Source: Noviherbaspirillum pedocola
GTDB lineage: Bacteria > Pseudomonadota > Gammaproteobacteria > Burkholderiales > Burkholderiaceae_D
DNA: 64,000 nt
Assembly (NCBI RefSeq): GCF_016632335.1
Contig: NZ_JAEPBG010000003.1
Coordinates: 310,001-374,000 of the forward strand
Direction: 5' to 3'
Below are positions 42,354 through 50,772 of the stretch, in pieces. Under the pieces are notes generated by a model, which did no database searches, was not told the DNA's origin, and saw only the letters and a list, made by a program, of their open reading frames with translations. Position numbers and translations under genes: made by a program. The stretch's first letter is position 1, and each line of letters begins with the position of its first letter.

Positions 42354-42746
42354 ATGAAGTTGAGTATGACGGTGGGTGCGGCACTGCTGGCGATTCTGGC
42401 GACGTCTGCAGCAGCGGACGATGCCCCTCTCTATTCCGTTAGCGAGGGCAGCAAGGTGGATGCAAAGACCTACAAGGGCTGGCAGACCTGGCGCGCCATG
42501 GCCTGCGAGCGCTGCCATGGCGCGGAACAGCAGGGCATGGTGGGGCCATCGCTGGTAAACAGCTTGAAGACGCTTTCCAAGGACCAGTTCGAAGCCACGG
42601 TATTGAACGGGCGAGTGGACAAGGGCATGCCGAATTTCAGCGGCTCGCAGCAAGTCAGGGAAAACATCGAGAACCTGTATGCGTATCTGAAGGGACGTTC
42701 GGATGGCGCGATCAGGCCGGGCAAGTTGCAGGCTATGGAGAAATGA
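42354..42746 (+). CDS. xoxG: periplasmic cytochrome c, electron acceptor of XoxF
   Basis: 130 residues. Signal peptide ends SAAAD. Heme motif C51-E-R-C54-H55 (AMACERCHGAEQQGMVGPSLV); the likely sixth ligand is Met92 in VDKGMPNF. The small class I cytochrome c placed directly after xoxF and before xoxJ is the standard arrangement. GGGAGACATGG gives the RBS. Its stop overlaps xoxJ (ATGA, 42743-42746). Confidence 0.9.
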   Translation: MKLSMTVGAALLAILATSAAADDAPLYSVSEGSKVDAKTYKGWQTWRAMACERCHGAEQQGMVGPSLVNSLKTLSKDQFEATVLNGRVDKGMPNFSGSQQVRENIENLYAYLKGRSDGAIRPGKLQAMEK

Positions 42747-43636
42747 ACATGGATTGGACGATCGCAAGCATGCGCATTACCGCGCTCGCGCGTATCGGCT
42801 GCATGGGCGCGTTCTGCGTGCTATGCGCTGTCGCGTCTCCTTCGTGGGCACAGGATGACGATGCGCAGGACCGGGTATTGCGCGTGTGCCAGGACCCGAA
42901 CAACCTGCCGCTGTCGAACCGGGATGGCAGCGGACTGGAAAACCGTATCGCACAGCTCTTTGCCGACAAGCTTGGCTGGAAGCTGGAACACACCTGGTAT
43001 CCGCAACGCATGGGTTTCATACGCAATACGCTGCGCGCCAAGCTGCCGGATAGTGATCGCTACAAATGCGATCTCGTCACCGGCGTGCCCGTCGGCTTCG
43101 ACATGGGACTGACGACCAGGCCCTATTACCGTTCGACCTATGCGATGGCGTATGTGAAGGGACATGGCCTGGATGATGTGCACACGCCAGAAGACCTGCT
43201 CAAGCTGGACGTCGCCAGGCGGAAGGCCTTGCGCATCGGCGCTTTCATCAGGACGCCGGCGGTGGACTGGCTGCTGCAACACGGCTTGATCGACCAGATG
43301 GTGCCTTATCAGCACCAGAGTGGCGATCCGGAGCAATACACCGGAGAAGTGGTGGACCATGACCTGGCCGATGGCAAGCTCGATGTCGTCATCGCCTGGG
43401 GCCCGATCGTTGCTTATTTCGCCCAGCATGCGAAGCCGGAAACGCCGATGGTCGTCGTGCCGTTTCCTCCCGATGCATCCGGCTTGCGCTACGACTTCGA
43501 GATTGCGATGGCGGTGCGCCATGGCGACAAGGCGCTACGCGACCGCATCGACAGCTTGATTGGAAGCAGCCAGCCGGAGATCGCGGCATTGCTGCGTGAA
43601 TATGGCGTTCCTTCCGTGCCGATGCAGCCCGACTGA
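42743..43636 (+). CDS. xoxJ: XoxJ-like periplasmic binding protein associated with the quinoprotein
   Basis: 297 residues. Signal peptide ends PSWAQDD. Family 3-type solute-binding fold: LRVCQDPNNLPLSNRDGSGLENRIAQLFADKLGW, then VTGVPVGFDMGLTTRPYYRSTYAMAYVKG. XoxJ/MxaJ proteins carry no transporter partner and are thought to help mature or activate the dehydrogenase. Coupled to the cytochrome gene by ATGA. Confidence 0.92.
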   Translation: MNMDWTIASMRITALARIGCMGAFCVLCAVASPSWAQDDDAQDRVLRVCQDPNNLPLSNRDGSGLENRIAQLFADKLGWKLEHTWYPQRMGFIRNTLRAKLPDSDRYKCDLVTGVPVGFDMGLTTRPYYRSTYAMAYVKGHGLDDVHTPEDLLKLDVARRKALRIGAFIRTPAVDWLLQHGLIDQMVPYQHQSGDPEQYTGEVVDHDLADGKLDVVIAWGPIVAYFAQHAKPETPMVVVPFPPDASGLRYDFEIAMAVRHGDKALRDRIDSLIGSSQPEIAALLREYGVPSVPMQPD

Positions 43637-43686
43637 CCCGGCGTGCGCCAGACGAGAAGGGTGCCTAAGCCCGACAGGGATGCCAG

Positions 43687-44412
43687 ATGAAAAGCAAGTT
43701 CTTGGTTGAACGCTCGAGGCAGTCGTCGCCGTGCCGAGCAAGCTGGCGTAGGCGCCTGCTGATGCTTGCCGTATCGATGAGTTGCGCAGCGCATGCACAG
43801 GAGATCTCCACGGCGGAGAAGCTGTTGTTTACAAGCGACCATCTGCGCAACGTCGCTCCTGCGAACACGCTGCGCTACCGTTTCGTGCACCGCGAGCGCG
43901 ACGGACAAGACTTCCGGGACACAGTGACGGTCAAGATGACGGCAAGGAATGCGGACGGCAGCGCGATGGTGCTCACGCAGTTCCTGCATGACAAGCATGC
44001 GCAGGCGTTGCCGTCGATGGCCGCGGCGCGGGGCAATCCGGCGCTGCTTGGTTTTCTCGAGCGCGATATTGAGGAAATGAAGCGCCTCACAGGCGGCTCT
44101 AACAGTTATTTTCGCAAGCGCATACGCATGGCTCTCGCGCAGGAAGCGAGCGTCACGAACGTACCGGTCTCCTGCGCCGGCTGCAAGGTCAAGGGCACCA
44201 GGATCGCGATTCAGCCTTATCGGAACGACCCGATGCGCGAGAAGATGCCGAAGTTCGAGACGAAGCAATACGAATTCGTGCTATCCGATGCGATACCCGG
44301 GACGGTCTGCCAGATACGTTCCACCGTGCCGCCATCAAGCGCAGCGCATGGCGAACGGGCCGGCCTCGCATGGATAGAGGAGACGATGCAGTTTGATGGC
44401 ATGAAGCGCTAG
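43687..44412 (+). CDS. uncharacterised exported protein at the end of the xoxFGJ operon
   Basis: 241 residues from ATG43687, 50 bp after xoxJ on the same strand. The leader ends CAAHAQE. The mature part has RYRFVHRERDGQDFRDTVTVKM, a long helical middle, and NVPVSCAGCKVKGTRIAIQPYRNDPMREKMPKFETKQYEFVLSD, with C-x-x-C plus a third Cys (GTVCQIRS). It looks like a lipid- or cofactor-carrier style beta-rich protein but I do not recognise the family. The context suggests a role in XoxF function or assembly. Confidence 0.75.
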   Translation: MKSKFLVERSRQSSPCRASWRRRLLMLAVSMSCAAHAQEISTAEKLLFTSDHLRNVAPANTLRYRFVHRERDGQDFRDTVTVKMTARNADGSAMVLTQFLHDKHAQALPSMAAARGNPALLGFLERDIEEMKRLTGGSNSYFRKRIRMALAQEASVTNVPVSCAGCKVKGTRIAIQPYRNDPMREKMPKFETKQYEFVLSDAIPGTVCQIRSTVPPSSAAHGERAGLAWIEETMQFDGMKR

Positions 44413-44582
44413 GGTGTGTATGCGCAGCTGCCGGTCGCCGCGTTGCGCGAAGGTCGCTGCGTGCCAGTCGAGCCCAAGCGTCGCCGTCGAGCCACCTTAT
44501 TGCGGATGCTTTCGCCGCGCATGCGCCGCCGGAACTGTGACGGCCAATCCAGGCCAGGTTGCGGGCAGCATGGGATGAGGCT

Positions 44583-46574
44583 TCAGGGCTTTAACGGTTT
44601 CTTGGCGTTGGACAGATCGATATGGAGCCGCTCCAGCTTGCGGTACAGCGTGTTGCGTCCCACATCAAGCTGGCGCGCAACAGTGCTGATGTTCCAGCGT
44701 GCCGCATGCAGGACTTGCAGAAGCGCCTCGCGTTCGGCCGACTTCAATGGATTGAGTTCGAGATCCGCGTTCTGCACGCAGTCTTGCATTGCAGAGCGCG
44801 GTACAAGGCACTGCGCGATCTCGGGCGGAAGGTCTTCAAGCGTAAGCAGGTCCGCGCTGCGCAGTGCCACCATCGTGCGCAGCACATTGCGCAGCTGGCG
44901 GACATTGCCCGGCCAGCGATAGCTGTCGAGCGCATCGAGCAGCTCGGGTGTCATCGACAGGGCCACGCCATCGCTCTGCTCGCGTCGTAGCAGGTGCGCG
45001 ATCAGCTCTCGCCTATCGCCGCGCTCGCGCAGCGGCGGCAGCATGAGCGTCAAGCCCTGTAGCCGGTAGTACAAGTCTTCGCGGAATTCGCGGCTCTCGA
45101 TCTTGGCCAGCAAATCGCAATGGGTGGCACTGACAAGGCGGATATCGATGCCTACCGGCGTCTCGCTGCCCAGCGGCGTCACTTCGCGCTCTTCCAGCAC
45201 GCGCAATAGCCGCGCCTGCAGTGCGAAGGGCATGTCGCCGATCTCGTCGAGAAACAGCGTGCCGCCGTTGGCCTGGAAAATCTTGCCGCGCTGGCCCTCC
45301 TTGCTGGCGCCGGTGAAGGCGCCGGACTTGTAGCCAAACAGCTCGGCTTCAATCAGCGCTTCGGGTATCGATGCGCAGTTGATCGCAACGAAAGGGCAGT
45401 CGGCGCGGCGGCTCGATCGGTGCAGGGCTTTCGCGAACATTTCCTTGCCGGTGCCGGTCTCGCCGCGCAGGAGGATAGGCACATCGCGCTCGAGAACCCG
45501 TGTCGCCGCCGCGATGATGCGCGTCATGGCCGCATCCGGGCCGTATTGCAGCTGCTGCAGCGGCGAGCGCGGGTTAGCGCCTTCCATGTAGTTTTGATTT
45601 GGCTGCGCGAACGAAGGGCTTACCCGCACCACGGCGCCGGCGGGCACGATGATGCGAGCGCCGGGCTCGGCGCCGAAGGCGAAGAAACGGCGTCCCAAGC
45701 GGGCATCAAACACGGGGGTGATCTGCCGGTTGGGCCTGACGACTTCACGGCTCAGGGACTCAAAGGAAACATTGAAGAACCTTTCCAACGGCTGGCCAAT
45801 CAGAGCGCGGGCCTCTACGTCGAGCTGCAGCTGCGCATGGCGCGTCGCGCCAAGGATACAGTCATCCTCGTCCAGCGCCAGAATGCCTGCGCTGAGCGTG
45901 CCGACGAATTCCGGCCGGCTATGGAAGTGCATGAAGCGCTTACCCTGGAAGCATTTCACGAAGATGCGGTTTTCGATGGCGTGTACCGACATGCTGACGA
46001 GATCAAGCACATGCCTGGGCGCGAGATGGGTTTCGCCTGAGACGTCGAGCACCGCGAGTACTTTGCCGTCGGTATCGAAGATGGGCGCGGCGGCACAGGT
46101 CAGGCCAGTATTGCGGAACAGGAAATGCTCATATCGCTGCACCACGGTCGGCCGCTTTTCCAGCAGGGCAGTGCCCATGCCGTTGGTGCCCTGATGGCGC
46201 TCGGACCAGACCGCGCCGGACATCATGCCGGCCTTCGATGCGGCATGGGTAAAACCAGGATCGCCGAGACAATTCATCACCACACCGTCGGCGTCGGCAA
46301 GCATGATGGCGTAGCTGGAGCCGGCAATCTGTTGAACCAGGTTCGTCATTTCGGCTTTGGCCTCGTTCAGCACCTGCGCAAGCTTGTACTGTCGGCTTTC
46401 CAGATCGATGCGGGGCACGATGCATGCTTCCGGCAAGGCATCGGGATCAAGATCGTAATCGCGCATGCAGCGCAGCCAGGAATCGATGATATGGCCAGGG
46501 ATTTGCGGAGGTGCAGCCGCGAGACTTTCCACGGCCGCGCGAATGCGGCTGCTGTGGTGATCTTTGGTGAACAT
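44583..46574 (-). CDS. sigma54-dependent transcriptional activator (AcoR type)
   Basis: 663 residues from ATG46574 (GAGGAG upstream). N-terminal GAF region (about 60-210; WSERHQGTNGMGTALLEKRPTVV), a linker with PAS-like text, then an AAA+ domain with Walker A GETGTGKE, the sigma54-contact loop GAFTGA and Walker B TLFLDEIGDM, and a C-terminal Fis-type HTH (RWNISTVARQLDVGRNTLYRKL). AcoR-type activators switch on alcohol and acetoin oxidation genes. The only sigma54 activator here and convergent with the xox operon, it is the prime candidate for driving the -24/-12 promoter. Confidence 0.93.
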   Translation of the reverse strand: MFTKDHHSSRIRAAVESLAAAPPQIPGHIIDSWLRCMRDYDLDPDALPEACIVPRIDLESRQYKLAQVLNEAKAEMTNLVQQIAGSSYAIMLADADGVVMNCLGDPGFTHAASKAGMMSGAVWSERHQGTNGMGTALLEKRPTVVQRYEHFLFRNTGLTCAAAPIFDTDGKVLAVLDVSGETHLAPRHVLDLVSMSVHAIENRIFVKCFQGKRFMHFHSRPEFVGTLSAGILALDEDDCILGATRHAQLQLDVEARALIGQPLERFFNVSFESLSREVVRPNRQITPVFDARLGRRFFAFGAEPGARIIVPAGAVVRVSPSFAQPNQNYMEGANPRSPLQQLQYGPDAAMTRIIAAATRVLERDVPILLRGETGTGKEMFAKALHRSSRRADCPFVAINCASIPEALIEAELFGYKSGAFTGASKEGQRGKIFQANGGTLFLDEIGDMPFALQARLLRVLEEREVTPLGSETPVGIDIRLVSATHCDLLAKIESREFREDLYYRLQGLTLMLPPLRERGDRRELIAHLLRREQSDGVALSMTPELLDALDSYRWPGNVRQLRNVLRTMVALRSADLLTLEDLPPEIAQCLVPRSAMQDCVQNADLELNPLKSAEREALLQVLHAARWNISTVARQLDVGRNTLYRKLERLHIDLSNAKKPLKP

Positions 46575-47420
46575 GTCGCGTCTCCTCGATTTTCCCTCTC
46601 GGGCGCCTCCTTCCTCCTTCCGCGGAAGCCAGGGGCTTTATCAACTATCGAAAGGGTCTGGGTACTGCCTTGACAAGCCATCTGCAGGGTTGCGAGTGCC
46701 CGCGATAGCAATGGTTATCGCGGCGCATCGCGTCTGCAGCGCGCAAAGGCTGCCCTGCTTGGACCTTGCCAGATGGGCGCCCGATACCGTGTAGTCGCTA
46801 TCGAGTCATGAGGCTGCCAAGGAACTCGCAAGAACTGGTGGGGCAGCACAATTGCTCCGTCTTTCCCTTCCGCACTGTTCAATAAACGGGACAACACATA
46901 GTGGCATTGCTTCGAAAAGAGTTCATGTCGATGACTGGGCCAGCGCACCTCTATGCCATGACCTACGGAGGGTTCGTATGCGCAATAGCATGCTGGATCC
47001 GTATGCCGCTGCGTATCGAGAGCATGCGGCTTTGGACTAACCGTAGCCGCGCCGTGATGGTGGACAGAAGCCCGCCCATGCTTCGATGGAGGCGAACTGT
47101 TTCATTTCATCGGAACATCAGGGTTTGCAAATAACGCGCTCGTCCCGGAAATCGCGCCAACCAAGGTTCGCGAGGATGCGCGCTTCGATTAGGCGCACCA
47201 GCGCGGCTGCAACGCAAGCCATTCACAACCGCTGTGCTCCGGCTTGCCCGTGACCGCGGCATCGCGGCACATGCTAACGAAGCCGCTCGCTCGATGTGCC
47301 GCGACCCGCATTGTCATACCGGCGTGCTCACGCTCGAAGTGCCAACAGCTTTACTGCCAAGCCGCGCATGGCGATACTGTCGGCCTGGCCGCTTTGGCCG
47401 AAAAATGAAAAGGAGTTGTG
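46575..47420. other. long intergenic region, at most a tiny reading frame
   Basis: 846 bp. Holds the promoter of the sigma54 activator at its left end. A 20-codon frame (46978-47040, MRNSMLDPYAAAYREHAALD) has a strong-looking GGAGG seven bases ahead; it may be a short peptide or the remnant of a gene. Otherwise no coding signal, repeat or RNA structure is convincing. Confidence 0.45.
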
Positions 47421-47720
47421 ATGATTTTCGAGCTGGCGGAAATTCGGGTGAAGGCTGGATCCGAGCAACAGTTTCTCGTTGCCGTGGCCGAAGCGGCCCC
47501 GCTGTTTCAACGTGCGCGGGGCTGCCGATCAATGCGGGTGCAGCGCTCGATCGAGCAGCCGGACATGTTCACCCTGGTCGTAGGCTGGGACAGTGTTGAG
47601 GACCATATGGTGCACTTTCGCAATAGCGATGATTTTCAGGAATGGCGTCGGCTCGCCGGCCCGCACTTCGCGGAGCCGCCGAAAGTGCAGCATGTGAGCA
47701 CGGTGTACGAAGGGTTTTAA
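47421..47720 (+). CDS. antibiotic biosynthesis monooxygenase (ABM) domain protein
   Basis: 99 residues. MIFELAEIRVKAGSEQQFLVAVAEAAPLFQRARGCRSMRVQRSIEQPDMFTLVVGWDSVEDHMVHFRNSDDFQEWRRLAGPHF is the ferredoxin-like ABM fold: beta strand, helix, E-x-P-x-x-F-x-L-x-x-x-W. Such dimers act as cofactor-free monooxygenases or stress proteins; the substrate is unknown. ATG47421 is best placed behind AAAAGGAG. Confidence 0.85.
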   Translation: MIFELAEIRVKAGSEQQFLVAVAEAAPLFQRARGCRSMRVQRSIEQPDMFTLVVGWDSVEDHMVHFRNSDDFQEWRRLAGPHFAEPPKVQHVSTVYEGF

Positions 47721-48744
47721 TACGGCGGGCCGCCTGCACCGCTGCCAGCGCGGCCCTTCAATAGACAGGCACTGCCAAGTGCACCGGGCAGGCCGGTAAA
47801 GCCGGGCGCAGCGGCGTCAGCCGCATCTCCTGCGGTGCGAAGTGGCGAAAGCGCTAGCGCAAGCCCGAGGCGTACCACGGCCCATCCCCTCAACGATCAG
47901 CCAAGCCGCTCGTCATTCCGACCCCGTCATGAAGCCGCACGATCAGTGCTGCGCACGGATTGTTGGCTTGGGTATCGGTTGCGCAGCGCTGCTCGCAAAC
48001 ATACATACATGCCTGGATGTTCTGCGGTGGCATACAGCTTCGCTGTTCCCTATTCGACGCATCATCGCATCCGACAGATAGCCAATCTTGAGAGGGCAGG
48101 GCGTCGAGCCTGGCTGCAGCTGCATCAAGCGCTGCTTGCACAAGACAACAGACTTCAGCGCAGGTTTTCCTGCTGGCGACGCAATAGTTCCATTTGATCC
48201 GCAAGCAGCGCGCATAACTTCACATTTCATTTTTCTGGTACGGCGCGGCAACTATCGTGTTGGCGCAAGCATGTTCAAGCGGGCATTGCGCTTGCGGCCG
48301 CATTTTCACAGCCAGCCAAAAGACTCACCTTGATCGCACCCGAGGAATCGTACTAACAGCAATAGCGTTTTTCCGGGTCTGTGTATGGTTGGTTTGTCGG
48401 AATGATGTGAATAAAGTCCAGAGATGGTGGGCTAATAATGAAGGTGACGATTGCAGCGGCATTTTCGAGCGCGGGAAAAACTGCTATGGGCGTTAGTACG
48501 ATAAGCGGCTCTCGCCTCTTCGTCCGGCTTCATGAGCAGCCCACTGAAGCAGTCTGGATAGGCGAAATGCACAAACGGTTATCCGAAGCATGACGTTTCA
48601 TTTAGACGACAAACGCGCAGAAATCCGATAAACGGTATTACCTTACAGAAATGAGCTTGTAACATATGTGTCATGCATGTCGTCTGAAACGACACCGCAA
48701 ACCATGCAACGCCGTCCCTTCGAACAGGTAACGACCCGCAAGCC
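47721..48744. other. 1-kb intergenic region without a supported gene
   Basis: Open frames occur on both strands but none has a family match. The right third (48330-48744) is more A/T-rich. A frame at 48438-48593 (51 codons, starting MKVTIAAAFSSAGKTAMG) looks more protein-like than the rest but lacks a good RBS. Confidence 0.45.
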
Positions 48745-49419
48745 ATGAGTTACTCCTACACGCCGACGTCTCTCCCTGAAGTCCTGCTGCTCGAACCGCA
48801 ACTGCGTATCGAAGACGGCGCGATTCTTCATGAATGCTTTAACGCCCGCGATTTTGTGCAGGCCACAGGCTTTAAGAACGAATTCGTGCAGGAATGCCTG
48901 TTGAAGTACCGCTATGGCGTGGTCCGCAGCCCGCACTACCAAGTGCATCACCAGCAGGGCAAGCTCGTTCGCGTCGGCGTGGGCGAAGTGTTCCATGTGG
49001 TGGTCGACATGCGACGCTACTCGCCGAGCTTCGGGCGCTGGGTCGGCATGATGCTGTCAGCCAGCAACCAGCAACAGCTGTGGATACCGCAAGGCTTTGC
49101 GCATGGCTTTGCCGTGCTTTCCGGCACGGCGGAAATCCATATCAAGTCCACGGACTATCTGTATCCGGAGCATGAATGCCGGGTGCGCTGGGACGATCCG
49201 AGCATCGGCATTGAATGGCCCGCGATCGGCACGCCGATGCTTTCGCCAAAGGACAAGGCCGCGCCGCTATTGGCCGATGCGTCAGCCTTCATGGAAAACC
49301 GCCAGCTTGCTCGCCAGCGCTGGGGCGTGCAGCGGCAGTTCTGCGCGCCGGTGCAAATTGCGCCGCGGCCTTGGGCGCCGGGCGTGGCAGGTGGCACCAA
49401 TCACAAGTCCGTGGAGTAG
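48745..49419 (+). CDS. dTDP-4-dehydrorhamnose 3,5-epimerase-like cupin protein (RmlC family), orphan
   Basis: 224 residues. The RmlC core is clear: VVRSPHYQVHHQQGKLVRVGVGEVFHVVVDMRRYSPSFGRWVG, LSASNQQQLWIPQGFAHGFAVLSG, and VRWDDPSIGIEWP. The catalytic His (S-P-H-Y-Q) is kept, but the L-R-G-L-H-Y-Q of true RmlC reads V-R-S-P-H-Y-Q, and the Y-K-x-T of the active site reads I-K-S-T. No other rhamnose gene is near. It may act on another nucleotide sugar. Confidence 0.8.
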   Translation: MSYSYTPTSLPEVLLLEPQLRIEDGAILHECFNARDFVQATGFKNEFVQECLLKYRYGVVRSPHYQVHHQQGKLVRVGVGEVFHVVVDMRRYSPSFGRWVGMMLSASNQQQLWIPQGFAHGFAVLSGTAEIHIKSTDYLYPEHECRVRWDDPSIGIEWPAIGTPMLSPKDKAAPLLADASAFMENRQLARQRWGVQRQFCAPVQIAPRPWAPGVAGGTNHKSVE

Positions 49420-49578
49420 GCGGCGCAACGTCTGCCCGCTTCACCGTCTGATTCTCGTCTGTCCGCGCACAAGAGCAGGGCGCCCTGGCGTGGCGCCCGC
49501 AGCAGTGCAATCGTTACAATGTCGACTTCCTGTTGAGAAGACCTTGTGCGTGCCGGCCCAGCGCCGGCCGGAGATTCC

Positions 49579-50628
49579 ATGACGAAGAACCTGACTCTTT
49601 TCGATATTGATACTGAGGACATCCAGGAACTGCTGAACCGGCATTTCGAGGACTGGGTCGCCTTTCGCCAGGCGTCGACATCGCGGGCACGTCACGAGCG
49701 GCCGCTGCTGGACGAGTCGATCCATGTGTATCGCGAGATGTGGCAGGCATTCGCTGCCTTCTGCGCCGAGCGCCAGCTGACGCTGCCGGATGTTACCGTC
49801 ACCGACCTCGAAACCTTCCTGACCATTCGCGGCAGCGGACCGGATGCATGGCGACCGCGTCAGACCACGCGCGGCCCTGATCTGACCGCACGTTATGCGA
49901 ATCGCTACCTGGTGCTGATCAACAAAATCACCCAGTTCATCGCCAAGCGCGAAGGCATCGAACCGAACCGGGCAGCGTTATTGCTGCGCGAGCGGCCTGA
50001 ATATCGCTTCGCCGAAGCCGCGGACAAGGATCCGCCGCCGGATTATCTGAACGAGTTGCAGGCGCGGGTGCTGATCGCTTATCTGACGCGCGCGCCGCAG
50101 GCTGATGCCGGCGAAAAGTTCACCTGGAAAACCGCGCGTGATCGCACCGCCGTGTCGCTGATGCTCGGCGCAGGCCTGTCGCCGGGCGATGTGCGCAGCC
50201 TGAAACTCGATGGCGTGATCACGGAAGGCGGACGCAAGGCGGGCGTGCCATGGAAGCTTGCGGTCGAAGGCAATGGCAATTCTCCCGCGCGTGAAACGCC
50301 GATCGCCGACTGGGCCGGACGCCAGCTCGCCTTCTGGCTGCGAGTGCGCGCCGAACAGGGCATTCCCGGCACCTATGTTTTTCCGGCGACGATGAAGGGC
50401 AACCAGTGGTCGCACAGCCGCTGTTTCGAATCGAGCCGCGAAGTGCTGGAGAACGCCAAGCTCGGCAAGGATGCCGGCGGCCTGTACAAGCTGCGCCATA
50501 CCTTCGCGCTGCGCCAGCTGCGCAAGGGCAAGAGTGAAGAGGATGTGGCGCGCTGGCTTGGCCTGCTCGATATCAATGGCATGGTGCGTTACCGGCGCAT
50601 CGTGATCAGTTACCAGGACGTTGTCTGA
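49579..50628 (+). CDS. tyrosine-recombinase-like protein with incomplete catalytic set
   Basis: 349 residues from ATG49579 (CGGAGA upstream). N-terminal SAM-like DNA-binding part (about 45-130) and a C-terminal catalytic fold: AVSLMLGAGLSPGDVRSLKL, PGTYVFPATMKGNQ and GLYKLRHTFALRQLRKGKSEEDVARWLGLLDINGMVRYRRI. The expected first Arg (G-L-R) is Ser201, the His of H-x-L-R is Tyr303, and the third-motif His (L-G-H) is Leu329; Arg306, His307 and Tyr338 remain. No att sites or phage genes lie around it, so it may be a domesticated DNA-binding protein. Confidence 0.75.
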   Translation: MTKNLTLFDIDTEDIQELLNRHFEDWVAFRQASTSRARHERPLLDESIHVYREMWQAFAAFCAERQLTLPDVTVTDLETFLTIRGSGPDAWRPRQTTRGPDLTARYANRYLVLINKITQFIAKREGIEPNRAALLLRERPEYRFAEAADKDPPPDYLNELQARVLIAYLTRAPQADAGEKFTWKTARDRTAVSLMLGAGLSPGDVRSLKLDGVITEGGRKAGVPWKLAVEGNGNSPARETPIADWAGRQLAFWLRVRAEQGIPGTYVFPATMKGNQWSHSRCFESSREVLENAKLGKDAGGLYKLRHTFALRQLRKGKSEEDVARWLGLLDINGMVRYRRIVISYQDVV

Positions 50629-50632
50629 TCCG

Positions 50633-50652
50633 GGGCCTCCGTCCGGAGGCCC
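50633..50652 (+). terminator. hairpin after the recombinase-like gene
   Basis: GGGCCTCC-gtcc-GGAGGCCC, 5 bp beyond the stop at 50628. A compact GC stem with only a weak pyrimidine tail. Confidence 0.55.
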
Positions 50653-50772
50653 TCAAGTTTCCCCACGCGCCTGCCGTAAATGAAAGGCGGGCATGGCAAC
50701 CGCCTTCTTGCGCAAACATTCGCGCCCGGAACGAGTCTTGCCCGCGCTTCCATTTTTTGCGCAGGTCGACTC

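Noticed and set aside
49579-50628. Integrated phage or genomic island at the recombinase-like gene
   Set aside because: No phage genes, tRNA, direct-repeat att sites or composition shift flank it, and key catalytic residues are missing.
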